DNA of 64,000 nucleotides from Oidiodendron maius Zn (Eukaryota; Ascomycota; Leotiomycetes; Myxotrichaceae): the NCBI GenBank assembly GCA_000827325.1, contig KN832873.1, forward strand, positions 2,742,245-2,806,244, read 5' to 3'. Positions 9,919 through 21,208 of this stretch are shown piece by piece. Below the pieces are notes generated by a model. That model did no database searches. It worked only from the letters and a program-made list of their open reading frames with translations, and was not told where the DNA came from. The first letter of the stretch is position 1. The number at the start of each line of letters is the position of its first letter. Position numbers and translations under genes: made by a program.

Positions 9919-12734
9919 ATGACGACAAGACTAACCGCCTTTCCGATCTGCTCCTTAGCATCAAGAGGAGTGCATGCGAGTTACGAGAAAGTCCGAGGCT
10001 CGCCGGGGGCACAGCTAACAACATTCAATGCTTCTAGCCAGAGATGCACGTATTCGTCGATCGCTCATGCAATGTTACGTCGAGCTGCTAAGGAGTACGA
10101 AGCTCCAAAACCCAAGAATGATCTTGCAAAGCAGCTGTTTCCTTCGAGTAGTCCAGCTCACGACGGCAATATACAGGAGCAATTCAAAAGGGTTCGCCAG
10201 TCAACACAATCGATAGGAGGTTTCACTGGCTTCACCAATGCTTCAAGCACGCTTAATTCTAGGTCACCCAATATCAACCATAGCCTACAAAAAAAGGCGG
10301 GTTCCTTTACGCCGTCGTCCACCTCTAATCTCTCTTCGAATTTCAGCAAGCAAGGCACCTTTCACAATGCCTCTGATTTTATTGATCTGACGCAAGAGAG
10401 TCCCTCGAATTTAAAAAGCATGGCAGAATGCCGCCATGCAGTCCAGTTTGACGAAAATGACTTCGATGATGATGCGGATTTGGATCTGGATGTGGAGTAC
10501 GAGCTCCCCCTACCTGCTGCGGCTGTCTCCAAGCCGCCAACCCCTGCCTTAGAGACTGATAGCAGCATGCCTCAACTTCCTCGTCTAACGCCGCGGTCCC
10601 AAACCTTACAACATCCACCCAGCAGTGCACCGACTTGGTCGTCCTCTTCACCATCTCACTTGGCCCCACCCCCGCTGTCGTTAACAAGACAACGGACTGA
10701 GCCGTCTCGAGCGATGGAGACTTCACTGCTAGCGGAAGGCTCAGAACTAAATCCTCGACCAGCAAAGCGGAGAACACTACCCTGGCCTCAGGCGCGGGCA
10801 GAAGAAGACGAAATTTCTGCTGGGGATGAAGACGGGCTCTATCGACAAGGTGCACAATTGCATTCGCTTGCCCAATTCGGTTACCAGAATGAAGGAAAGA
10901 CAAAGGTCGTTGAGACTCCTCGAAATCAGGACAAACCTATGCCTTGGAATAATACAGCTAGTGCCATGAAGACACAGAAGAATGCATTTAGAGACAAACA
11001 GAAAGCCAATAAGATCTCCGAGACCGCCGTCCTTGACATCATAGAGCAACACCACAAGAAAAAGGCTACTATAACCCCGATCAGCCTCAGTGAGGAACAA
11101 CGACGTGTTCTTGACTTGGTGGTGAATAAGAATAAAAGTGTCTTTTTCACTGGATCTGCAGGCACAGGGAAGTCTGTGTTGATGCGGTCTATCATTGCTG
11201 AACTACGTAAAAAACACATGTCGAGTCCTGAGCGTGTAGCTGTCACCGCTTCAACCGGCCTGGCTGCTTGTAACATTGGTGGTGTAACGCTGCATAGCTT
11301 TGGAGGCATTGGCCTTGGGAAAGAAGACGTCCCTACTCTAGTGAGGAAGATCAAGCGAAATGCGAAAGCTAAAAATCGGTGGCTAAAAACAAAGGTGCTT
11401 ATTATCGATGAAATCTCCATGGTGGATGGCGATCTGTTTGACAAGTTAGACGGGATAGCCAGAGCTGTCCGGAATAATGGCCGGCCATTTGGCGGCATTC
11501 AACTTGTTGTCACGGGTGATTTCTTCCAGTTACCGCCTGTCCCAGACTACGACAATAAGGCTCGAGACCCAAAGTTTGCCTTCGAGGCAGGCACATGGTC
11601 GACTGCGATACACCATACAATTGGGCTGACCGAAGTCTTCCGACAGAAAGATCCAGGTAGCTGTCCCGTTCCTGCGACTTCCGCACGTAACTAATAAAAT
11701 AGTGTTTGCAAACATGCTTAATGAGATGCGCCTCGGGATTATCACAGACGATACAGTCCGGGCATTCCAAAAGCTTAGCAGGAAGATCCAGTATGAGGAC
11801 TCTCTGGAAGCCACAGAGTTGTAGGTGTGCCTATTAGGTCTATCAAATGTATGCTAATAAGAATTCAAGGTTCCCAACTAGGAATGAAGTTGAAAACTCC
11901 AACGCATTTAGGATGCGTGACCTGCACGGAAGATTACACAGATACGAGGCCCTTGATTCCGGTGCTATCACTGATCTTAATGTGCGCGAAAAGCTGCTCG
12001 CCAACATGATGGCGCCCAAGGTGATAGAATTGAAAAAAGGAGCACAAGTTATGCTGATAAAAAATATGGATGATGGGCTCGTTAATGGGTCTCTTGGTCA
12101 AGTTGTCGCATTCATGAGTCAGTCAACCTTTGACATCTACGAAAAGAACCCGGATATATTTGACGATCGTATTCCCACTGAGGATCTGGACGATCGTGAC
12201 CGTGAGGTTCGTCATTCAGCTATACGGAAATTTGCTCGTGAGCAGGCTGGCAGCCCTCTCCCAGATACCAGTAACCTATTTCCTCTAGTGCGTTTCTCCA
12301 TCGCGGATGGAACACATAGGGAGCTTTTGGTTCAGCGAGAAGATTGGAAGGTTGAGCTCCCAAATGGAGAGGTGCAAGCAGAGCGGCATCAGCTTCCTCT
12401 AATCCTCGCCTGGGCACTTTCCATTCATAAAGCACAGGGCCAAACCCTAGAACGAGTGAAAATTGATCTGAAGAGGGTGTTTGAAAAGGGTCAGGCGTAT
12501 GTTGCCCTCAGCCGAGCGACAAGTCAAGCTGGGCTGGAAGTACACAATTTTGATAAGTCCAAGGTTATGGCACACCCTCGGGTCACAGCTTTCTACACCA
12601 GTCTATACAGTGTGAACAAAGCAATGGGACACCCCAAAGGCGCCTTGGCTATTCCGGCGAAGAGAAAGGATCACGAGGACCACGAGGACAAAGAGGAGAG
12701 GTTGCCAAGGCCACCGCCTATGCGGGTTGACTGA
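9919..12734 (+). CDS. pif1: Pif1-family 5'-3' DNA helicase
   Basis: Three exons (9919-11656, 11703-11820, 11870-12734) give 906 aa. The first 370 residues are polar and disordered. The helicase core follows: Walker A as [10 protein letters not shown], motif Ia ASTGLAA, Walker B as [10 protein letters not shown], motif III as [13 protein letters not shown], and motif VI near the end as YVALSRATS after the [13 protein letters not shown] segment. Pif1 unwinds G-quadruplexes, removes telomerase and maintains mitochondrial DNA. ATG 9919 opens a basic, acid-free presequence ([17 protein letters not shown]) suited to mitochondrial import. ATG 10072 starts at [10 protein letters not shown] and would give an 855-aa form for the nucleus. 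Yeast PIF1 uses two starts in the same way. Confidence 0.9.
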
Positions 12735-13300
12735 GCAGTATGGAGTGTAGCTACCCAATACGTCTATCCTGTAGCTTATATCATTGACCACATGGCGTTT
12801 GTAGAAGGATGATAGCAATTGAGATTGCAGATGCAAAGGGAGGTGAGGAGGCTAAGAAAGTGTTCAGGCGTGCGCGAGAGCCGCTCAGTTTGACTAGGTT
12901 AGACGGTACATATCTCAGCACATCAATTCAATACGAAGTCCAAAACGGCACGGTGAAGGGGTTAACTGCTTACTTTACATGTTAAAACTCAATGCTTCGT
13001 GCATCGCTCAGCCTCCGTCTTTGACCTTTTTCCTGCAGGGTTCAGAGCGGCACGGCGTCTTGTACCTACAAACGCTTACCCACGCGACTTCATCAGCGAC
13101 TTCACCCCTCCATCCCCATAACCACACGCCCTCCTCCGCCTCTCCGCCTCTCTCTCCCTTAGCCCAGCCCTGTTCCTCCAACGACCTTGCGTCAGTATCG
13201 CCCCAGCCATTTGTTGTTCGCCTCTCTATTGCCTGCTGCGAGGTATCGGTCGCTGGGTGCATAAGACGTACTGGCGAGAGCCAGCAAACTGGCCTAAAAG
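12735..13300. other. Intergenic: pif1 3' flank and edc3 promoter
   Basis: A pyrimidine-rich leader covers about 13080-13220 just upstream of edc3. I see no other gene in this stretch. Confidence 0.4.
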
Positions 13301-15464
13301 ATGTCGAACCAATTCATAGGCCTCACCATGCTGGTGACTCTCAACTCCCCTCCCGGTGCTCAACTGAGGGGCATAGTGAGCAGTGTTGAACCTGGCAAGA
13401 GTCTGACCTTGCGCAACGGTACAAATCCCCTGTGATCCTTCTTTAGTTGACAATGGCTGACGCTTCTAGTAACCTGCCCTACGAACGGTAAATATGTGAA
13501 AGAGTTCACCATCAATGCAGTAGATATTGCAGAGCTAGTTGAAGCTCAGAATGAGAATAAGAGCTCTCAATCGAACATACCTGTGCCTACCATTGAAGTT
13601 CCGGAGACAAAATTTGAAGACCCCGCAATCCTGAGCATGGGCAAGAAACCAACGCAAACCAATCAATCTGTACCATCCTTTACACAATTCAGCCCAACGG
13701 CGATGGAGAAAGTCGACTCCTTGCGCACGATTACAAGCCGAGACGACAGGACTGTTGAGGACTTCCCCACGTCGACTCTAGTTGAACCCGTTCAGCAAAT
13801 CTATATATCAGAGGTGGAGGCCAACAGCGTTGGTGATGGCCTGATCTTGGACGAGAAGGAGCCAGAGCTCTCAGCAGCTCCGCCAGCAGCCAAGACAAAG
13901 CGGCCTCGCAAACGCAAGAACGCACGAAAAGCGGCCAACAGCGACTTGCGAGAGCCAGATATCACGCCAGCACAGGAGACATCGAAGTCCAAAGGCTGGA
14001 GGCAAACGCCTCTATTGGAGCCCAACCCATCATTTCAGCCATTCTCGACTCTGAAGAAGAACAGAGGCCGAGGCGGCGCGGATAGACGCGCGGATGAGAA
14101 TGGATGGGCTACAGAAGACGCTACAGACGTTCAAGATATGGGCGATTTTGATTTTGCTGGAAGCCTTGCTAAGTTTGACAAGAAGACGGTATTCACTCAG
14201 ATCCAGGCAGAAGATAGTGTTGCGGATGAGGACCGATTGGTGGCGCACAACAGGTTGCCAAAGCCCAAGCCAGGGACAGCGGGTGGGAAGAACCTTCATT
14301 ATACAGAAAATGTCCTCGACGTTCCACAGGGGACCAAAGATGCCGCATGGAAGAGTGAGGCTGGCGATACAGATTTAGATGAGCGAAGTAGCCACAGAGA
14401 CGCAGGAAATGGGAGAGTTGCTCGCAGAGCGGAAAGCAAGCTGGCAGCGAATCGAAGACCTACATCTCGCGTAGGAGGCTCCATTTCGGTTGCCCATTCT
14501 ACTCGTTCAATACCAGTAAGTTGTCTCTAGCAGCAATCACAATCATTTAGTGTTCGCCGTCCCCTAGAATACAATGTGGCTAACTTCTGTACTACAGCCG
14601 GCCTTCTACCTGGTGCCATCTGATTGCCGCTGTGAACCCATCTCGGCTCTTCAGATGCTCAATCTTGAAAATATAGCTGACAGTGAACTTGGGCTTACTG
14701 AGGATATGATGACCGAGAATGCTGGCCGCGGTATCACAGAGGTCGCCTTTTCGGCGTTGGGCTCTGGTCGGCGAGGCTCGACCCACGTTAAGAGTGGCAT
14801 CGTTCCAACTGTAGTCATTTATGCTGGAAACAACAAGAGCGGCCTCCGAGCAGTAGCAGCCGCAAGGCATCTCCGGAATCATGGAGTAGAGGTCGTGGTC
14901 TGTGTTCTCGGCTTAGAGCGTGAAGCAGAGCTCCTAGTTGGCCTGCGACGTCAATTGAAAGTATTTCGCAGCTTCGGTGGAAGACTTTTCACGAAGGTAG
15001 AGTTCCTTGAGCATGTCAAGACTCTTGGCACTCCTATCGACCTGTTCATCGACGGTCTCCTAGGGCTTACTATATCCTTTGAGGAATTACGGACTGGGGA
15101 CCAAGCCGCAGCTTATGAGCTTATCGAATTCGCCAACCGTAGCAAGGCGCCCGTGTTAGCAATTGACATCCCTACAGGCATCGACCCAACGACAGGAAAA
15201 GTCAGTATTATTGATGGACGGCAGCTTTACATACATACAAAATATGTCGTTGCTATGGGGGTGCCGAAGAAAGGCCTTCTGGAGACCATGGCGCTGGGCG
15301 AAGGCACTGGAGAAGAAGATAGTAGTCAAGAATGGCAGCTCTTTGTCGCTGATATCGGCTTGGGTGCTGCGGCCTGGAAAAGGGCCGGAACTAGAGTCCG
15401 GCGAGGCGTGGAGTTTGAAGGGAGCTGGGTGTTAGGCATGAGATATCAGGGCAGTGGGGAGTAA
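13301..15464 (+). CDS. edc3: Edc3, enhancer of mRNA decapping
   Basis: Three exons (13301-13418, 13470-14515, 14598-15464) give 676 aa. The N-terminus (MSNQFIGLTMLVTLNSP, then LRGIVSSVEPGKSLTLRNV) is the divergent LSm domain of Edc3, which binds the decapping enzyme partner Dcp2. A long disordered middle contains a basic patch (KRPRKRKNARKA). It also holds an FDF-type segment, MGDFDFAGSLAKFDKK, which binds the DEAD-box helicase Dhh1. The C-terminal 290 residues form the YjeF-N Rossmann domain that dimerises Edc3, with VVIYAGNNKSG near its start and LAIDIPTGIDPTTG later. The order and length match fungal Edc3. Edc3 acts in cytoplasmic P-bodies, like the nearby Pub1 which acts in related RNA granules. 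Confidence 0.9.
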
Positions 15465-15980
15465 GGGAACACCAACTGGCGAGATGCTTAAAGAAATAAG
15501 GATAGATATCGGTAGAATTTAGGTCGACAGCGGGCATTGGCATGGCGTTTGGAATGGGAGGAACTTGGGGGATATCAGCATTATGCGTGACAAACGGCGC
15601 CTAAGGCAGTGCGGTAGACAGACTATTGGAGCTGCCTCTATACCCAAAAGTATCTCATTAACAACTGCGGGTTTTGTCCTAGTCAATGAGTGATATGAGG
15701 TTTGTATATGATTTGCATCTATACATATATCATGCAAGGGCTTCGTTACAAGTCTGGATGGCTTTCTGGTCTTGCCACTCTCCCACTAACGCAGGAACAC
15801 AAGACGCATACGCACAAAGATCGTGCAGGTAAACTTGCAGTCCCTGTCGCTGGCGACTCACACATAACCATCTTTGGACTCAGAACTCGTCGCATTTGAG
15901 ACGAGCTCTCTCTCGCCGAGAAAGCGTATCGAATAGTAGAAGTCGGGAGTTATCTTTCCCAGGAGGAACTTCGCACCACC
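15465..15980. other. Intergenic: edc3 3' flank and upstream of the phosphotransferase relic
   Basis: I see nothing but short chance frames. This is the left border of the accessory metabolic block. Confidence 0.4.
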
Positions 15981-17189
15981 ATGGACGCCACCAGTGAAAG
16001 TCGCTGCGCAAATCATCGCATCCCTTCACGACGACCCATACGCTACAGACTCCCTGGAAAAGCTCTCAGGCGGTACTGCCAATTTCGTCTACAGGGTAGT
16101 ACACTCCAACCCGCTGGAAGATGGGCACAAAACCGTGATTGTTAAACATACCAAGGGGTTTGTAGCTCTCAACCCTGGGTTTAAGTTACCAGAAACTCGA
16201 TGTGTGGGTTCAACTTGAAGCTCCTCGCCTCCTCAGATCAGATATCAGCACTCACGCACTGCCAACCTTAGGAGTTCGAGCAGAGCATTCTCTCTGCCTT
16301 GGAGACGTTTCCACCCTGCACCTACAACGCCAACACTATTCAGTCACCGAAGTTATATCACTTCTCTCCCAGCACCAACACTCAAATTCAGAGTGATCTC
16401 CCCTCATCCACAACTCTTAAAACATATTTCTTGACTCATACACTCACTCAAGAGCAATTCTCGCATCTCGGTCAAGGCCTCGGTCTCTGGCTCAAGAAAT
16501 TCCACGCGTGGGGTGCAGAGCCGGAACAGGAGAGGGCAAGGGAAGAAATGAGAGGTAAAACTGCCATGAGAGATCTGAAATGGTGGCTCAACTACGGTCC
16601 TAATATCTCTCTGCCGCCATTGAGAAGTACTCTAACATACTGGGTCCAAGCAAGAACATCTTTGACAGCGTCGGAAGTGAAATCAGAGAGATGCTTGATC
16701 AAGGGGAGGGGAACCTTGACGCATAGAGATTTCTGGAGCGGGAAGTATGAATACCCCATCTTTTGACATATGAGAGAGAAGCTGATGAATCCCCAGCGTC
16801 TTATTGCCCGATGCACGGCTACCTTCTCTGGGGGTTCCCTTGAAGATGTATGTCATTGACTGGGAGCTGACGCATATCACCTCAACCGCTTCGATCTCGG
16901 TCAGATGATTGGCGATCTTTTTGAAACAAGGCATTTCAAAGAAATTGTGGCCACGGATTGGCTCATTGAAGGCTTCATGGCAGGGTATGGAGATTTGGAC
17001 GACGTTACAGCCTTCAGGACAGCTATTCAGGTGGGCGCTCACCTGATATGTTGGGGATCAAGATCTTCAAAGGGAACTCCAGAGCAAACAGAGGTGGCGA
17101 TGGGAATAGGAAAGGATTTTGTGGTGAGAGGTTGGGAGAAGGACAAGAGTTTCTTCGATGGGACTGTGCTGAGGTGTCTCTTTTCATAG
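15981..17189 (+). pseudogene. Broken aminoglycoside/choline-kinase-like phosphotransferase gene
   Basis: Three exons can be traced (15981-16203, 16272-16744, 16797-17189) with good introns of 68 and 52 nt. The segments show the APH-like fold: SGGTANFVYRV (nucleotide loop), KTVIVKHTKG (ATP-binding lysine), the catalytic loop THRDFWSGNV reconstituted across intron 2, and the metal-binding VIDWE. Two frame breaks remain after splicing: one between ATG 15981 and the first conserved block at 15994, and one after VIDWE at about 16880-16895, beyond which the family-typical DLGQMIGDLFE continues in another frame. The fungal family is large and its substrates are mostly unknown. Either this is a recent pseudogene or the breaks are assembly errors. 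Confidence 0.65.
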
Positions 17190-17352
17190 AGAAAAATCCG
17201 ATCTCTATAGAATCCCTAATACTCACGCATATGAGATTTAACATCTGTCAATAGGGCTATCTAGCAGCAATCCAAGGACAGTATACTTTATCGGTTTCAA
17301 ATTAAATAACATATACTCTAACTGCACTCCGAGCTCTAAACCCTGACGCATC

Positions 17353-18111
17353 TTACTGGATCAGGGACCCTCCATTGCTACTCACAATAGAACCAGTGGC
17401 ATTTGAGTCTTTCATTAAATAGATATATGCCTCACCCACTTCCTCTGCACTACCAGGCTTTCCCAAAAGCGCTCTGCTCTTCATCATCTCCCGCCTTTGG
17501 GCTCGCATCTCTTCTGTACCCCAAAGTTCGGTATCTGTGGGCCCGGGGCTGACAACATTTACACGAAGAGGGGCGAGATCTAGGGCAAGGTTCCGAGTCA
17601 TGCCAAAAACAGCCGCAGCAATGGTTGAACCAATAGTGTAGCCCTTGATGGGTTTTTCACCCACTTGTCCGCTGGTGAAAGTGATTGAGGACTTGTAGCC
17701 GTCACGAAGGAATGGCTGGGCAAGCTTGGCAATAAGCAATGGCGCAGTAAAGCTCAAATGACTCACATTGCGGAGGCAGTCAACTGTGAAATCAGATATA
17801 GGCTTCAAGTTGATCATGCCCGCGGTGAACACAATGTGGTCGAGTTTGCTACCTGTCGCCGAGGTGATATCGGTAAACAGCTTCTCGAGACGTGCCTCAA
17901 CATCATCGTGATTGAGGTCGCATGTATAGCCAGTTATTTCAGCATTAGGAGATGCAGCTTTCAGCTTGGATAGAGCATTTGCAACCCGCTCTGGATTTGA
18001 AGAGGCAATAGAGATACGGCAACCCTCAGAAGCGGCGAGTTTTGCAACGGCCGCACCTATTCCAGATGATCCACCGATGACCAAGATGGACTGACCGGCA
18101 ATTGACGGCAT
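17353..18111 (-). CDS. Short-chain dehydrogenase/reductase-like protein lacking the catalytic lysine
   Basis: This single-exon 252-aa protein has the SDR Rossmann fold. The cofactor loop is VIGGSSGIGAAVAK near residue 10, the CDLNHDD segment corresponds to the adenine-binding acidic turn, and HIVFTAGM matches the NNAG-type motif. The active-site region reads TFTSGQVG, then GYTIGSTIAAAVFG: the Tyr is present but the Lys of YxxxK is Ser. VNVVSPGPTDTELW is the usual PG motif after strand 6. Length is normal for classical SDRs. A fungal subgroup related to secondary metabolism carries similar substitutions, so the protein may bind nucleotide without normal redox chemistry, or use another residue. 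Confidence 0.75.
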   Translation of the reverse strand: MPSIAGQSILVIGGSSGIGAAVAKLAASEGCRISIASSNPERVANALSKLKAASPNAEITGYTCDLNHDDVEARLEKLFTDITSATGSKLDHIVFTAGMINLKPISDFTVDCLRNVSHLSFTAPLLIAKLAQPFLRDGYKSSITFTSGQVGEKPIKGYTIGSTIAAAVFGMTRNLALDLAPLRVNVVSPGPTDTELWGTEEMRAQRREMMKSRALLGKPGSAEEVGEAYIYLMKDSNATGSIVSSNGGSLIQ

Positions 18112-18774
18112 GGTAATGTAAATCGAGATTTTTAAAAGATGAGGCGTGATATGAATGTGTGAAGAGTTGTACGACTTACTAGACGGTGGCTTCTGACCCG
18201 CTTCAGTGAATGACTTATATATTTGGGCTGGCTTCTTAAGTCCGTTACCATCCGAGCACCGTCCGATATGTACGTAATATCCTAAGACGATTGTATCTTC
18301 GTATGCACAGTTTCTCCAGTGGCTTTATTGCAATTCTCGCGCGTCTGCTCTGACATCCACATGTATACGAGCCAAGGCTTAGCGCCAAAAGGGGGGTGCT
18401 GAAAATAGACGAGATGCCCCATGCCTGGTCTAATCGCACAGCGGTTTATATAATTATGCGCTCATGCAGTAGGAGAGTTATGATTTATATCTTGCTTCGT
18501 GGACAACCTATGGTTACTTTCCTGTTGATTCATTTATGTCACAAAGTGCTCATAGTGGACTGGCCAAAAACTTATAAAGTTTTGTATTAATATGCCGTTT
18601 TATTTGGTGCTACTCATCTGGAACATTAGACTATCTTGAAAATGCGGTTAAGTCTATAGTGAGAAATAACCTATCATAGAGTTTGACAGCCGGAGGAAGT
18701 TTGTCAGCCGAGTATCTAGATTCGAATATTAGGCCGAAAGGAGGATAAGCCCTTGCATGAAATTATCCAAACTA
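18112..18774. other. Intergenic: SDR promoter and sugar-transporter 3' flank
   Basis: This is AT-rich, with no gene visible on either strand. Confidence 0.4.
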
Positions 18775-20444
18775 TCAGGAAGTATGCATTGTATGAGGTC
18801 GGTGGCGAGTGAAGATAGATGTTACGTGTGCATGTGAAGTTGTTTTACGAAACGCCTCCTCAATCTCATCCAACGATTTGCCCTTCGTCTCCGGCATGAA
18901 CAGTGAACAAACTATCACAGTGATGATGGAGCATCCACCAAATAGAAAGTATGCGCCAAAACTACTTCTCGATAATAGAATCGGTGTCGTAAGGGCCACC
19001 ATAAAGTTTGCAATCCAGTTGCTTCCATGAGCAAGACTTGTGGCAGATGCACGCGTCCGCTGTGGTTGGATTTCCGCGGCGTAGACCTTGAACCCAACGG
19101 CCCAGGACATGCAGAATATCAATGCAAAGATATATATTGAGATTATAACCACCCAACGACCGATTCCCGATGATTTGTGAACAGCATTGGCAGCATATAA
19201 TCCGCCAATCAGGAACATGACGGAGCTGATGCCGATGCCACCATAGATTGTGCTGTGTCGTCGGCCCCACTTATCCGCCCAGAAGAGAGCTGGAATAGTT
19301 GCGCAAAATATAATAATGGCAGAAACTCCAGAGGCAAGGAAGGCAGCTTCAGAGGAGGTAAGGCCGGCTTGCTCGAATAGAAGAGGCGCATACTTAGAGG
19401 CGTTAGTGATTTGGTATATGGGTTATAATCGACAGATCTTCTTACATAGAGAACGCCGTCAATACCACTTAATTGTTGCATGGCCATCATAAACGCTGCA
19501 AGGCCAGTACGAGTTCGGACATCTGCAGAGAAAACGTCGAAAAAGCTTTGCCTCTTTTTACCTCCTCCAACTTGCACGGGAGCGTTGGAATCTAGCTGAC
19601 CTATAATCTCTGTCTGACCACGAGTTTCCAATATCATGGCGCCATTATCTTGTTGATTCTCTATCTTCTCACGCTCTGCATGGCTAACGCCTAGGATATC
19701 CCATATAGCAGCAGCCTCAGAGGGACGACCGGAAAGCGTAAGCCATCGCGGGGAGGGAACGAGCCAAAATAATGAAGCAAACGAAAATAATATGGCTAGA
19801 CTAGAAAGAATGACGAATGGAACGCGCCAGGCGAGTGAGGAATTAATATTGGTAGTTCCGTAGCAAATGAAGAATCCAGTTACAAGTCCGAGAGTGGTCA
19901 AAAGCTGTGGAGCAGTAGCTAGTGGCCCCCTTTGACTAGGTGGGGAGATTTCGCAGATATAACTATCTGCCATCAGTCATGATATCTCTTCTTACGGCGA
20001 ATAACTAACTTACACAACCAGAGTACCTAAGTAAAGTCCTTCACCAATACCTTCGAGGCACCTACCGATCACGAACATAGCTATATTCATAGCAGCAGCC
20101 TCCAAGGCTGCTCCCAGTCCAAATATCAGAGCGCCAATAGCAATGCCTTTGGGCCGTCCCAGGATGTCTGCCAGACGACCGGCGAAGAACGAAGACACAG
20201 CAGCAGGAATCAATATCGAGGAAACAAGGAGTCCGTGTACTGAAGCAGATTGCGACCCAAACTGCGAGGTGAAGGCTTTCATGACGGTAACAGGCCCGAT
20301 AATGCCCGTGTCCATTCTTGATCTTGTGTCAGCTTCACATCTCCATAAGGGACTTGACTACTCATACCCAAAAAGAAATCCGCCCAAAGAGCACAGCGCA
20401 CTAGAAAGAACATATCGTGGGGGTAACTGGATAAGTCTCGTCAT
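18775..20444 (-). CDS. MFS sugar-porter family transporter
   Basis: Four exons (20444-20368, 20316-20014, 19962-19446, 19392-18775) give 504 aa. The spliced protein has the sugar-porter signatures: GGFLFGMDTGIIGP in TM1, GRLADILGRPKG in loop 2-3, VIGRCLEGIGEG in TM4, PSPRWL after TM6, MQQLSGIDGVLYYAP in TM7 and PETKGKSLDEIEE after TM12. These match hexose and disaccharide permeases of the plasma membrane. It lies 760 bp downstream of a secreted beta-galactosidase on the same strand, which suggests galactoside or galactose uptake. Substrate cannot be read from the sequence. Confidence 0.85.
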
Positions 20445-21208
20445 ATACATGTTTGGGCGGAATATTTAATATTACCTGCTCACGGCAAGAATTTCTTTTC
20501 GAGAACTCTTGTATTTCAACTCAGGTTAAGGAAGGAAGAGAACATGCGTTGTAAAAGAAAAGTTGGGGGAGTTGGTTAATCTTTACTTGCTTTTTATCTC
20601 AAATTGTGGATACCTGGACATGTGCACCTAAAAAATGATATGAAGCCTGAGGTGTCCAACATCTCAATTGTGACAACGTTCTACCATGAGGTGTTTAATG
20701 TTCCACTGATGTCAGATGGCACATGAGAAGCCTAAGCTTAAATATCTGGAGTGGTAATCAGACTGCAATATTGGCTGTGAGCGGCTGTTCTTTGATCCGA
20801 TGACTCCGATCGTTGACTCAATATCCTCTTTCAAGGCCCAGAAGTGGGAGATGCTTACGCTAATACTAGAACGTCTTATAAATGACCTTGAGTTTCTCGT
20901 TCATGGGCTTACAGACACTGCCTAGATGCTAATGGATTTTAATATTCAGTCCTGCTTACAAATGGTATGGCCACCAGAGTAGTGGACAGATCCGCATGAT
21001 GCTGGCCCTTGAGACTAGCCGAAGTTTGCAAAGAGCAAACAGAATACTGCATTATGCGTAAGAGCCGACATATTTGATACCACTGCTATAGACAGGGGAG
21101 CATGGACGTGGTAACTTGATGCATTTGTTCGGGGTTCGGTATCTTAAAGACTAAGTATCTCAATCAGAAGCGGACACTGGCACAAGATATCCCCCAACTC
21201 TCCGAGGT
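20445..21208. promoter_or_regulatory. Intergenic: transporter promoter and beta-galactosidase 3' flank
   Basis: This is the upstream region of the sugar transporter. No coding potential is seen. It is AT-rich like the other intergenic parts of the accessory block. Confidence 0.4.
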
